This document shows positions 16,657-25,007 of a stretch of 64,000 nt of DNA, piece by piece; positions within the stretch are counted from its first letter, which is position 1; each line of letters starts with the position of its first letter. The stretch is taken from NCBI RefSeq assembly GCF_026011795.1, contig NZ_BRVS01000001.1, forward strand, positions 310,001-374,000. Reading direction: 5' to 3'. The translations under genes were made by a program, and so were the position numbers. The notes under the pieces were generated by a model. The model saw only the letters and a program-made list of their open reading frames with translations, did no database searches and had not been told where the DNA came from. The stretch is from Arthrobacter mangrovi (GTDB lineage: Bacteria; Actinomycetota; Actinomycetes; Actinomycetales; Micrococcaceae).

Positions 16657-17778
16657 CTATTTCCCGCGCCCGGCGCCGGCCAGGTCCTCCATCACGGACC
16701 GCCCGGGGACCGGAGGCAGCCCGGCCCCGACCAGCGACGCGATCTCCTTGCCGACGCCCGCGGTGTCCATACCCATGCCGGGCCCGGAAAGCTGCGGCAG
16801 GCCGGCCAGCACGTGCACGGCCGCGGCCTCGATCGCCAGAGCTGCCTCCCGTTCGCCCAGCGAGGCCAGGCACATTGCGGTGGAGAGGACGGCGCCCACC
16901 GGGTTCGCCCAGCCCCGCCCGGCGATGTCCGGTGCGGACCCGTGGATCGCCTCGAACATGCTCGGGGCCGAGCCGTCCAGGTTCAGGTTGGCGCTGGCCG
17001 CCACCCCCAGCCCGCCCTGGATCACGGCGCCGAGGTCGGTGATGATGTCGCCGAACAGGTTGTCCGTCACGACCACGTCGAACCGCTCCGGAGCGACCGG
17101 CAGGTGGAAGCACATCGCGTCGACGTGCACGTAGTCCACCTCAACGTCCGGATAGCGCCGGCCGACCTCGTCCACGGTGTCCTGCCACAGGTTTCCGGCC
17201 TCGACCAAAATGTTCTTCTTGTGGCATAGCGTCAGCTTCTTCCGCCGCTGCTGCGCCAGCCGGAAGGAGTAGTCGACCACGCGCTCGATCCCAGGCCGGG
17301 TATTGACGGACTCCTGCACGGCCACCGCGTACGGGGTGCCCGCGTGCACCGTGGAACCGCGGCCAACGTACGCACCCTCGGTGTTCTCCCGCACGATCAC
17401 CAGGTCGCAGCGTTCCGGCGTCAGCCCGGCGATCGGCGTCGCCACTCCCTCGTACAGCTTGACCGGGCGGAGGTTCACCGCCTGCTGGAAGGCCTTGCGC
17501 ATTGCGAGGATAAAGCCTCGCTCCAGGACTCCCGGCTGCACCGCCGGGTCGCCCATCGCGCCGAACAGCACTGCGTCGTGGCCGCGCAGTTGCTCTTCCA
17601 GTTCCGGCGTCCACAACTCGCCCGTGCGCAGGTAGTGTCGGGCGCCCGCCTCGACCCGTGTCAGCTCCGTGCCGAATCCGAAGGCGGTTTCCGCCGCGGC
17701 GAGCACCTCGAGGGAGGCGTCGATGACTTCCGGGCCGATGCCGTCGCCGGGAACGACGGCGATCCGATGGTTGCGCAC
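16657..17778 (-). CDS. Isocitrate/isopropylmalate dehydrogenase-family enzyme (LeuB-like)
   Basis: This 373-residue beta-decarboxylating dehydrogenase has VVPGDGIGPEV at the N-terminus, the RENTEGAYVG substrate loop, the catalytic lysine region (HKKNILVEAGNLW) and the metal-binding aspartates of DNLFGDIITDL. The NAD loop HGSAPDIAG follows. The GTG at 17778 is chosen because AAGGAAGG lies 8 bases upstream. It resembles actinobacterial LeuB, but its place beside an aldehyde dehydrogenase/SDR operon rather than leu genes leaves tartrate- or hydroxyacid-dehydrogenase roles open. Confidence 0.82.
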   Translation of the reverse strand: MRNHRIAVVPGDGIGPEVIDASLEVLAAAETAFGFGTELTRVEAGARHYLRTGELWTPELEEQLRGHDAVLFGAMGDPAVQPGVLERGFILAMRKAFQQAVNLRPVKLYEGVATPIAGLTPERCDLVIVRENTEGAYVGRGSTVHAGTPYAVAVQESVNTRPGIERVVDYSFRLAQQRRKKLTLCHKKNILVEAGNLWQDTVDEVGRRYPDVEVDYVHVDAMCFHLPVAPERFDVVVTDNLFGDIITDLGAVIQGGLGVAASANLNLDGSAPSMFEAIHGSAPDIAGRGWANPVGAVLSTAMCLASLGEREAALAIEAAAVHVLAGLPQLSGPGMGMDTAGVGKEIASLVGAGLPPVPGRSVMEDLAGAGRGK

Positions 17779-17923
17779 AGAGGTTGCCTTCCTTCTCACG
17801 TGAGGAGTCTCGCCAGCCACGGTACGACGGCGGCGGCTCCCACCGCGCTTCGTGACGGAATTGTGGCATGGACCACGAAAAGTATTGACCGGCCCCTCGA
17901 CCATTGGCTAGCCTGACGAAGCC

Positions 17924-17938
17924 ACTGGTCTGACCAGT
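17924..17938. promoter_or_regulatory. FadR/GntR-type operator upstream of the aldehyde dehydrogenase operon
   Basis: ACTGGTCTGACCAGT is palindromic except for the central base and contains the TGGTnnGACCA core recognised by FadR-type GntR regulators. Thirteen bases are repeated exactly at 31950-31962, upstream of a FadR-type gene. The site could govern both the divergent LeuB-like gene and the downstream operon. Confidence 0.7.
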
Positions 17939-17975
17939 CAACGAGCTGACCGTGGATGAGCTGAGGGAGGAAGCG

Positions 17976-19424
17976 GTGTCCAGCTATTCGAAAGCCCACC
18001 CGGACGGCCTGCCCGTCGGAGGCGGCTGGGTTCCCTGCGCCGACAGCGCTCCGGTTGTTTTCCCCTTCGACGGCACCGTCGTCGGCCATGCTCCCGTGGG
18101 AACCGTGGACCATGCCCGGCAGGCGCTGGACGCGGCCGAGAAGGCTTTCAAGGAAGTGGCCGGCCTCGGCGCGGGGCGCAAGCGGGCCCTGCTCATCGCG
18201 GTCCACGATGCCTTGGCGGAACGCGCTGCCGAACTCGAGGAACTGCTGGTGCTCGAGACCGGCAAGCCCCTCATCGACTGCCGCACCGAGGTCGCCCGGA
18301 CACTCACCACCTGGGCCGCCGCCGCGGAAGAAGTCGCCCATACCCACGGCGAGACCGTGCCGCTGGACCTGCAGCCCCTGGGTGAAGGAATGGTGGGCTA
18401 CTGGACCAGGCGCCCCGCCGGCGTCGTTGTTGGCATTGCCGGGTTCAACTATCCGCTGCTGCTCGCCAGCCACAAGCTCGCGCCCGCCCTCGCCGCGGGC
18501 TGCCCGATCATCCTCAAGCCCGCGCCGAACACGCCCCTCGCCACATTGTGGGCCGTGCACCTGATCCGCGAAGCCCTCGCCGCCCAAGGCATCGACCCCT
18601 CGGCCGTGCAGCTGGTCACCGGCGGGGTCGACGTCGGCGAAACCCTCGTCGCGGACCCGCGCTCCGCCGTCGTCAGTTTCACCGGCTCCGCCGCCGTTGG
18701 CCATGCGATCGCCCGCAGCGCCGCGCCGCGCAAGGCGGTGCTGGAGCTCGGGTCGAACACCGGTTTCATCGTCGCCGCCGACGCCGTGGTTGCCGACGCC
18801 GTGGACGCCGTGATCCGCGGCGGCTTCTACGCCAACGGCCAGGCATGCATCTCGATCCAGCGGATCGTGCTCGAGGAGCCGATCGCCGCGCAGTTCGAGC
18901 AGGCGCTGCTGGCACGGCTCGGCGAGGTCACCGTCGGAGACCCCCGGTCACCGGAAACCCGCGTCGCCCCGGTCATCAACGAGGCGTCGACGCAGCGGAT
19001 CCTGGGCTGGATCGACGCCGCACGGCAACGAGGCGCACGGGTGCTCGCCGGCGGCGCGCTGGATGGCCGCAGCATCCAGCCGACCGTCATGGCGGACGTG
19101 CCCGCAGATTCCGAGCTCTGGTGCGAGGAGATCTTCGGGCCCGTGGTCTGCCTGCAGACCGTTCCCGATATCGACGCCGCGATCGCGCTGGTCAACCAGT
19201 CCCGCTACGGGCTGCAGGCCGGCATCTTCACGAAGTCCCTGCCCACGGCCTTCCGTGCGGTGGACGAACTGGAGGCCGGCGGCGTCGTGGTCAACGAGAT
19301 CCCGGGCTTCCGCTCTGACATCATGCCGTATGGCGGCGTGAAGGACTCCGGCATCAGCCGCGAAGGCCCGCGCTTCGCCATCGAAGAATTCACCGTCACG
19401 CGCATGGCGATGATCCGCCCATGA
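17976..19424 (+). CDS. NAD(P)-dependent aldehyde dehydrogenase
   Basis: This 482-residue enzyme of the aldehyde dehydrogenase superfamily has GIAGFNYPLLLASHKLAP as the cofactor-site region, general base Glu257 (LELGSN) and nucleophile Cys291 (YANGQACISIQR). The pattern is closest to non-phosphorylating glyceraldehyde-3-phosphate and lactaldehyde-type dehydrogenases. The GTG at 17976 is preferred over one 24 bases upstream, because GGGAGGA lies just before it. It is followed by an SDR gene, and its promoter region carries the FadR-like operator, so it is probably induced together with the importer at 26629-31865. Confidence 0.85.
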   Translation: MSSYSKAHPDGLPVGGGWVPCADSAPVVFPFDGTVVGHAPVGTVDHARQALDAAEKAFKEVAGLGAGRKRALLIAVHDALAERAAELEELLVLETGKPLIDCRTEVARTLTTWAAAAEEVAHTHGETVPLDLQPLGEGMVGYWTRRPAGVVVGIAGFNYPLLLASHKLAPALAAGCPIILKPAPNTPLATLWAVHLIREALAAQGIDPSAVQLVTGGVDVGETLVADPRSAVVSFTGSAAVGHAIARSAAPRKAVLELGSNTGFIVAADAVVADAVDAVIRGGFYANGQACISIQRIVLEEPIAAQFEQALLARLGEVTVGDPRSPETRVAPVINEASTQRILGWIDAARQRGARVLAGGALDGRSIQPTVMADVPADSELWCEEIFGPVVCLQTVPDIDAAIALVNQSRYGLQAGIFTKSLPTAFRAVDELEAGGVVVNEIPGFRSDIMPYGGVKDSGISREGPRFAIEEFTVTRMAMIRP

Positions 19425-19444
19425 CCCCGCACGAAGGACGCCCC

Positions 19445-20218
19445 ATGGACTACACCCGGCTCTTCCAGTTCGACGGCGACCGCGTCCTGGTGGTCGGTGC
19501 CGGCAGCGGGATCGGCCGCGAAGCCGCCCTCGCCCTCGGTGCCCACGGCGCCAGCGTCATCTGTGCGGACCGGGACAGTACGACGGCGGCAGAGACCGCG
19601 GCGATGATCGGCGGCTCCGCCACGTCCACGGTCCTGGACGTGCTGGACCAGGACGCCGTGCGCGCCGCCGCCGACGAGTACTTTGACATCGCGGCGCTCG
19701 TTTTCACCGCCGCCACCAACGTGCGCAAGCGGATCGCCGACTACACCATGGAAGAGTTCGACCGCGTCGTCAGCCTCAACCTGAAGGCCTCCTTCGCGCT
19801 GATCCAGGCCTTCGCCCCGAAGATGGCGGCCAACGGCGGCGGTTCGATCATCGGCTTCGCGTCCATCCGCGCGTTCACGGTGGAACCCGGCCAGGGCGCC
19901 TATGCAGCGACCAAGGCCGGCCTCGTCCAACTCGCCCGCACCGCCGCCGCCGAGTTCGGCCCGTCCAACGTCCGGGTCAACGTCATCGCCCCCGGCGTCG
20001 TCGAAACCCCGCTCACGGCCCAGATCAAGGCCAGCCCGGAGTGGTACAACGCCTACGCCGAGAAGGGCGCGCTGGGCCGCTGGTCCACGCCGGACGAGCT
20101 TGCCGGCGCCGTGGTTTACCTCGCCTCCCGCGCCTCCACCTACGTCACCGGTTCGGTGCTCATGGTCGATGGCGGATGGACGGCGGTCGACGGGCGCTTC
20201 GACCCGCCCAGCTCCTGA
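19445..20218 (+). CDS. Short-chain dehydrogenase/reductase
   Basis: This 257-residue classical SDR shows the cofactor motif GAGSGIG, the active-site Ser of SIIGFASIRAF, the YAATK catalytic pair (Tyr about 158, Lys about 162), and the C-terminal TYVTGSVLMVDGGWTAVDG. The Asp of CADRD after the second strand suggests a preference for NAD. The ATG at 19445 has GAAGGA 8 bases upstream; an ATG at 19421 overlapping the previous stop is an alternative. It probably oxidises an alcohol that then feeds the partner aldehyde dehydrogenase, or a downstream hydroxy acid; the substrate is unknown. Confidence 0.87.
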   Translation: MDYTRLFQFDGDRVLVVGAGSGIGREAALALGAHGASVICADRDSTTAAETAAMIGGSATSTVLDVLDQDAVRAAADEYFDIAALVFTAATNVRKRIADYTMEEFDRVVSLNLKASFALIQAFAPKMAANGGGSIIGFASIRAFTVEPGQGAYAATKAGLVQLARTAAAEFGPSNVRVNVIAPGVVETPLTAQIKASPEWYNAYAEKGALGRWSTPDELAGAVVYLASRASTYVTGSVLMVDGGWTAVDGRFDPPSS

Positions 20219-20280
20219 CGCCGGCTGCCTGTTCCGACGCGCGACGCCCGTTCCTAACGCGGGCTGCCGGGTCCTGACGC
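20214..20280 (+). repeat. Imperfect 27-28-bp direct repeat after the SDR gene
   Basis: Two diverged copies (20214-20240 and 20253-20280) share the pattern CCTnACGCnGGCTGCC followed by a GACGC. The first overlaps the SDR stop codon. Confidence 0.5.
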
Positions 20281-20320
20281 AGTTACCCTGGCCCGACGCC
20301 CTCTTCCTTTGCAGGCCGCG

Positions 20321-21799
20321 CTAGCGAACCTCGATGACCGCCATCATCCCGTTGTCCTCGTGATCGAGGATATGGCAGTGGAAGACGGACCGGCCCACAT
20401 GGTCGTCGAACGCGATCCTGACACGGGCCTGCCCGTTCGCGGGAACGTTGACCACGTCGCGCCAGAGGATGTCGCGTACAGGCCGTCCGCCGGTTTCGAT
20501 GAGCTGCATCGGCCAGATGTGCAGGTGGATGGGATGGTCCATCGGGCTGGTGTTGGTCAGCGTCCACTCCTCCACGCTGCCGGCCTTCGCCCGGACATCG
20601 GTACGCGCCGGATCGAACTCGCGGCCATCGATGGTGAAGCGGCCGAAAGCCGGCCCGCCGTCCGGACCCCCGACCGGGCCTCCACCCATCATTCCGCCGA
20701 ACGCTGCGGAGAACACCAGCTCACGCGTGCCCGCCGGCGCCTCGCCTCGCAGGTCGCGGGATGCAGGCCGGGCGGCCACAGGTGCCGGAGCCGGAGCCTG
20801 CTGCCCCGCCACCACCAGGGCGGCGAGGGTATGTTCCCCGCCGGAATCCTGCCCCATCATGTTGCCCATTCCGCCCATGTTGACGCGGTTGTAAGGCAAG
20901 GCGCGCAGCCGCGACGTCCCCGCCACGGTCGTCACAAGCAAGTCCGCCCGGTTGCCGGGCGCCAGGAACACCTCATCGACCGCCCGCGGAACCGCATAGT
21001 GTCCGAGATCCATGCCGAGCAGCTCCATCTGCTGCCCGTCGAGCCTCAACCGCAGATACCTCGAGACGCACGCATTGACTACACGCCACCGTTCCCGTTG
21101 ACCCGGGCGGGCCTCCAGCTGGGGCCGGACCTGGCCGTTGAGCAGCAAGACGCCGCCCATGCGCCCCATCATCCGGTCCATGAAGGACGGGCTCTGGACC
21201 CTCCCCGAAGGGCCCAGCGAGACATCCGAAATCATCAGCACGCGTTCCCTGCTGACTGCGATCGGTTCCGGGTCCTCGACAATGATGGCACCGTACAGGC
21301 CGCCCGACACCTGCTCCGCCACGCTTCCGTGCAGGTGCGGGTGGTACCAGAACACCCCGGACGGGTGGTCCGCCGGGAGCTCGTACTCATAGTTGAAGGT
21401 GCTTCCGGCTCCGATATGGACGAATGGATTGTCCCCGTTGTCCTGCGGCGAGACGTGGAGGCCGTGCACATGCAGGTTCGTGGCCTCGGGCAGGTCGTTG
21501 CGCAGGGCTACCTTCAGCCGGTCCCCGGGCCGCAGCCGCAAAGTCGGTCCCGGCAGCATTCCGTTGTAGCGCAGCATCGTGGCTTCCCCGTCGCCGAGCC
21601 GGACGGGCCCGCGCGCCGCCGTCAACTGCACCTCGAGGTTCCTTCCGCGGCTCTTCAGCTCCCGCGGCGCAGCCAAGGCTCCGCCCGCAGGACCATCGAG
21701 CCGGACCGCTCCGCGAACCAGCCCGGCGGTGCCGAGGGCCGTCGCCGCGAGCCCGCCCGCGCCCCACAGCAGCAGCTGTCGCCGACTAACCGGTTCCAC
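20321..21799 (-). CDS. Multicopper oxidase, Tat-exported (laccase/CueO-like)
   Basis: This protein of about 492 residues oxidises phenols or metal ions while reducing oxygen to water, outside the membrane. All four copper-binding segments are present: LHVHGLH, WYHPHLHG, HPIHLH and the C-terminal HCHILDHEDNGMM with the type 1 Cys and Met. A Tat signal (SRRQLLLWGAGGLAATALG) begins near the start, and a Met-rich stretch (MGGMGNMMGQ) resembles copper-sensing loops. The start is uncertain: the GTG at 21799 gives a normal Tat leader, and upstream starts to 21901 overlap the SHOCT gene. Its neighbour suggests a copper or envelope stress operon. Confidence 0.88.
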   Translation of the reverse strand: MEPVSRRQLLLWGAGGLAATALGTAGLVRGAVRLDGPAGGALAAPRELKSRGRNLEVQLTAARGPVRLGDGEATMLRYNGMLPGPTLRLRPGDRLKVALRNDLPEATNLHVHGLHVSPQDNGDNPFVHIGAGSTFNYEYELPADHPSGVFWYHPHLHGSVAEQVSGGLYGAIIVEDPEPIAVSRERVLMISDVSLGPSGRVQSPSFMDRMMGRMGGVLLLNGQVRPQLEARPGQRERWRVVNACVSRYLRLRLDGQQMELLGMDLGHYAVPRAVDEVFLAPGNRADLLVTTVAGTSRLRALPYNRVNMGGMGNMMGQDSGGEHTLAALVVAGQQAPAPAPVAARPASRDLRGEAPAGTRELVFSAAFGGMMGGGPVGGPDGGPAFGRFTIDGREFDPARTDVRAKAGSVEEWTLTNTSPMDHPIHLHIWPMQLIETGGRPVRDILWRDVVNVPANGQARVRIAFDDHVGRSVFHCHILDHEDNGMMAVIEVR

Positions 21800-22196
21800 C
21801 GGGCCCGCCGGGTGCCGTTCCACCGGGTGCCGTTCCACCGAATGCACCCCGTCCACCGGTTCCACCGGGGCCGCCCGTTGCACTCGGCCCGGCCATTCCA
21901 CTCGGCCCGCCAGGTCCGACCGGTCCGCCCCGGAGCGCCCCGAGCACTTCGCGGTACTGGTCGACGGTCAGTTCCCCGCGAGCCAGCCGCTCCTCAAGGA
22001 TCTGTTCGGCGCTGCTTCGAGGCATGGGCGGAGGCGCGGACCTGCCGCCCGCACCGACGCCGCCACCCAGGACCCGGACCAGCAGGACAATAAGGACGAC
22101 CAGGCCGGCCAGCGCCAGCAGACCGCTGATCACCATCCAGGCGGCCATCCCCCAGCCGCCCCAGCCGCCCCAGCCGTTGCCATCCCACCACATCAT
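21786..22196 (-). CDS. Single-span membrane protein with SHOCT domain
   Basis: This 136-residue protein has a Trp/Gly-rich N-terminus (MMWWDGNGWGGWGGWG), one membrane helix (about 18-43) and a SHOCT domain (SAEQILEERLARGELTVDQYREVLGAL). The C-terminal 45 residues are Gly/Pro repeats with tandem GGTAP units, and their DNA overlaps the start region of the multicopper oxidase. Such proteins commonly accompany copper-oxidase genes in actinobacteria; the molecular role is unknown. Confidence 0.8.
   Translation of the reverse strand: MMWWDGNGWGGWGGWGMAAWMVISGLLALAGLVVLIVLLVRVLGGGVGAGGRSAPPPMPRSSAEQILEERLARGELTVDQYREVLGALRGGPVGPGGPSGMAGPSATGGPGGTGGRGAFGGTAPGGTAPGGPGGTG
21811..21840. repeat. Tandem 15-bp repeat in the SHOCT tail / oxidase start overlap
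   Basis: GGTGCCGTTCCACCG occurs twice head to tail with no mismatch. It encodes GGTAP-type repeats of the SHOCT protein and lies just before the preferred oxidase start. Confidence 0.85.
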
Positions 22197-22244
22197 CGCG
22201 GGGCCTCCTTATCCGCTCACACCAGGCAGGCTGCTCCAGCCCGG

Positions 22245-22715
22245 TTATTCCAGCCCGGCGCGGCTGGCCTCGTCGAGGGAAATCCACCACGCCTTGGGCT
22301 GCACCACGGCGAACCGGCGGCCGGTGACCGTCGTCGGAACAATCCGCACGAAGTGTTCCTTACGCCCGCCCTGCCACGGAAAGAGGACCCTCGCCACGGA
22401 GTCGAGGAACTCCTCGGTAGGCACGACTTCCTCCGCCCGCCCCTTCAACACGACACTCCACGCGATACCGGTCTCGGCGTTCACGCCGTCCGCCTCCAGC
22501 GCCAGCGGCGTATCGCCTTTGACCGCCGCCAGCTTGGTCCCGGCTCCGGTCCGGAATACCAACGTGTCCCGATCCACGGTGTAGTTAACGGGAAAGATAT
22601 CGGGGTGGTCCTCCACCCAGACCGCTAACCGGCCCAACGAGACGCGGCGCAGCAAGCGCCAGCATTCCTGTTCGTTCAGGATTTCCGTGTCCGGTGACGC
22701 TCCGTGGTTCGGCAT
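22245..22715 (-). CDS. Pyridoxamine 5'-phosphate oxidase-like flavin-binding protein
   Basis: A protein of about 156 residues with the split-barrel flavin-binding fold: CWRLLRRVSLGRLAVWVEDHPDIFPVNY followed by FRTGAGTKLAAV, which binds the flavin phosphate in this family (PPOX-like, F420/FMN/haem binders). A late VVLKGRAEEV strand is also typical. The ATG at 22715 is supported by a TAGCAT -10 box 7 bases upstream, giving a leaderless message. It may be a flavin- or F420-dependent reductase; the window's F420 genes make that worth considering, but the sequence does not decide it. Confidence 0.8.
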   Translation of the reverse strand: MPNHGASPDTEILNEQECWRLLRRVSLGRLAVWVEDHPDIFPVNYTVDRDTLVFRTGAGTKLAAVKGDTPLALEADGVNAETGIAWSVVLKGRAEEVVPTEEFLDSVARVLFPWQGGRKEHFVRIVPTTVTGRRFAVVQPKAWWISLDEASRAGLE

Positions 22716-22722
22716 GAGGCAC

Positions 22723-22728
22723 ATGCTA
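22723..22728 (-). promoter_or_regulatory. -10 box of the PPOX-like gene
   Basis: TAGCAT on the minus strand followed by 7 bases and the ATG at 22715. There is no ribosome-binding sequence between, so this is probably a leaderless start. Confidence 0.45.
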
Positions 22729-22827
22729 GTCCCGGTCCGGCCAGCGAAACAGGGCACAAAGTGCCCGATCATGAATGTCCCGCAGGCGGCGACGAATATT
22801 GTCAGTAGCGGCGCCTACCGTGGATTC

Positions 22828-24846
22828 ATGGAGGAATTCCAGCAAGAAGGTCCGACGGCGTCGCGGGGCTTACCGTCCCGGCCCGCCGGCGCCTTTTCCC
22901 TGCTCGAATACAACCTCCACAGGGCTCTGCTCGAACGGCGCCTTCGGTTGCTGTACCCGGAGGCGGGCGGTCCTCCGAACGAGGCGCCGACCGTCCAACC
23001 GTATTTTGTCCCGGCGCCGTCCGGGTACCGTGCCCCCACCGCTCCATTGGTAGGAAAATCCGCTTCGCGGGAACTAGTTCGCCGCCCGGAACTATCGGCC
23101 CAGCAGGTCGAAGTGTTCCGGATGCCGGCTGCCCCGAGCAGCCTGCCCATAGCTCCGCCGACCCAGGCCCGGCCAAGCCAAGGCACCTCACCCGAGGCCC
23201 CGCCGACCCAGGCCCAGCCAAGCCAAGGCACCTCACCCGAGGCCCCGTCAACCCATGGAACCTCACCCCAGGGCACGCCTATTCAAGGCACCTCACCCCA
23301 GGTCCCGTCGGCCCCGGGCACCTTGCCCCGCAGCATCTCGTCCTCCAGCGGCCCTGACCAGGCTCCGACCACCGCCAAGGAGCTGGAGACAACCGCAGAC
23401 AATGCGACCCCGGCGGACTGGCGGGATGTCTGGGAACAGGTCCCGCCCGCAACGTTGGCAGTCCTCCTCGACGCCGTCGACGTCTGTTCACTCTCCGATG
23501 CGGACACATTGGACTACTTGGCCGCGACCGGACGAGTAACGGCATGGGCGCAGGCACTGAAAGTTCGCGGCATGGCTCGCTTCGCGGAGCATAGGGCAGA
23601 GGACGGGACCGGTATCACGGGCAATGAAGGCTATTCCCGGTTTGCCGCCGGGGAAATCGCCCCGCACATCCATCAGTCGAAGCGCTCCGTCAGCAAGGAG
23701 CTGGCGGACGCCGTCCAGCTGTGGAATTGGCTGCCGGGGACAGTGGCTGCAATGGCGTCGGGCACCATCGACCTTCCGCGGGCCGCGGCGATCGCCCACG
23801 GCGCCCGCGGCCTGCCGGACGATCTCCTCCCCGTTTACGAAGCGAACGTACTCCCGGGCGCCGGGAACATTCTCAAGGAGTCCCTGCAAAAGCGAATCCG
23901 CCGCGTGCGGAATGACCTGCACCCGGAAAGTCTCACCGTGCGGCACGAGCGCGAAATGGAAGGACGGGGCGTCTCCTTCTTTCCCCAAGAGGACGGCATG
24001 GCGGAACTGTACATCCGCACCAGCGCGGACAAGGCACTGCTGATCTACGACCTGCTCCAGACGCATGCCAAATTCCTCAAGACCGCCGAGGAAACGCGCA
24101 CCTTGGGCCAGCTTCGCGCCGATGTCCTGGCCGACCTGCTCCTGGAAACGCCGGGTCATGCCTTCCGGACGGCCACAGACACCGGCGCAGGCACTGGCAC
24201 CGGCGGCCTCAGCACCGGCGGCCTCGGCGGCGACGGCCTCGGCGCGGACGGTGCCTGCGGATCATGCGGCCGCGGACCGGGCCCCATCACCATCGGCGGC
24301 AACATCACGGCGTCCGTGGCGGTGACCATCCCCCTGGCGACAGCAGCCGGCATCAGTACTGAGCCCGGCCATCTGGCCGGCTACGGACCGGTCCCGCCGG
24401 AGACCGCCCGCAATATCGCGGCATTGGCGAAGAGCTGGCTACCGGTGCTGATCGATGAAAACGGCGAGGCCGTGGCCGTCGCAAAGGAGATGCGGCATCC
24501 GCCCGAATGGCTCAAACGCTTGGTCCGGCTCCGGGACGAAAGCTGCCGGGGACCCGGCTGCCTCGTCCATTCCAGGCATTGCGACCTGGACCACACCGTC
24601 GCCTGGGAAGCCGGCGGCAAGACCGAACTGGGCAACCTCGCGCCGTACTGCAAACCCGATCACATTGCGAAGCACGAGGGTGGCTGGCGAACGACCCAGG
24701 AGGACAAGGGGGTGCTCCGCCACCAGGGCAAGAGCGGCCACGCCTACATCAGCTACCCGGACGGCACCTGGATCCGCCTCGGCGTCCAACCGCCGCCCGA
24801 GCCACCGCCCGACCCCTTCGCCGATCCGACGCCGCCGCCCTTCTGA
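22828..24846 (+). CDS. DUF222 protein with C-terminal HNH endonuclease motif
   Basis: This 672-residue protein has a DUF222 domain (about 200-490) and an HNH nuclease motif (CRGPGCLVHSRHCDLDHTVAWEAGGKTELGNLAPYC) near residue 575. It belongs to a large actinobacterial multicopy family (13E12-like) with unproven biology, perhaps selfish or nuclease functions. The N-terminal 110-180 region is a low-complexity Pro/Ser/Thr/Gln linker with two perfect 15-residue-spaced repeats, and another Gly-rich insertion lies near 450-485. The ATG at 22828 follows a TACCGT box by 6 bases and so may be leaderless. Confidence 0.85.
   Translation: MEEFQQEGPTASRGLPSRPAGAFSLLEYNLHRALLERRLRLLYPEAGGPPNEAPTVQPYFVPAPSGYRAPTAPLVGKSASRELVRRPELSAQQVEVFRMPAAPSSLPIAPPTQARPSQGTSPEAPPTQAQPSQGTSPEAPSTHGTSPQGTPIQGTSPQVPSAPGTLPRSISSSSGPDQAPTTAKELETTADNATPADWRDVWEQVPPATLAVLLDAVDVCSLSDADTLDYLAATGRVTAWAQALKVRGMARFAEHRAEDGTGITGNEGYSRFAAGEIAPHIHQSKRSVSKELADAVQLWNWLPGTVAAMASGTIDLPRAAAIAHGARGLPDDLLPVYEANVLPGAGNILKESLQKRIRRVRNDLHPESLTVRHEREMEGRGVSFFPQEDGMAELYIRTSADKALLIYDLLQTHAKFLKTAEETRTLGQLRADVLADLLLETPGHAFRTATDTGAGTGTGGLSTGGLGGDGLGADGACGSCGRGPGPITIGGNITASVAVTIPLATAAGISTEPGHLAGYGPVPPETARNIAALAKSWLPVLIDENGEAVAVAKEMRHPPEWLKRLVRLRDESCRGPGCLVHSRHCDLDHTVAWEAGGKTELGNLAPYCKPDHIAKHEGGWRTTQEDKGVLRHQGKSGHAYISYPDGTWIRLGVQPPPEPPPDPFADPTPPPF
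23158..23247 (+). repeat. 45-bp tandem repeat inside the DUF222/HNH gene
   Basis: Two head-to-tail 45-base units, nearly identical, encode PTQAxPSQGTSPEAP twice. Shorter degenerate copies (GTSPQ) follow to about 23310. Confidence 0.85.
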
Positions 24847-24973
24847 TCCCGCTGGCCTCCCTGATCCGTCGACTTCCGCCAGGGGACGACGAAGAGCGGG
24901 TGCAGGGCGCGGATGACGATCACCGTATCCAGGCCTAGCCCGACCGGTGCGACCACAGAGCCGGTGCGCCCAC

Positions 24974-25007
24974 TGACACGAGGAGACTAGTGACACGAGG
25001 AGGCTAG
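24974..25007. repeat. Tandem 17-bp repeat at the 3' end of the amidase gene
   Basis: TGACACGAGGAGACTAG and TGACACGAGGAGGCTAG are adjacent, with one mismatch. The second copy includes the amidase stop codon on the minus strand. Confidence 0.75.

Noticed and set aside
20309..22093. A 594-codon plus-strand frame opposite the multicopper oxidase
   Set aside because: The minus strand carries all copper-ligand motifs of the oxidase; the opposite frame has no recognisable domain.
23158..23310. CRISPR-like repeats
   Set aside because: Units are adjacent without spacers and encode in-frame protein repeats.
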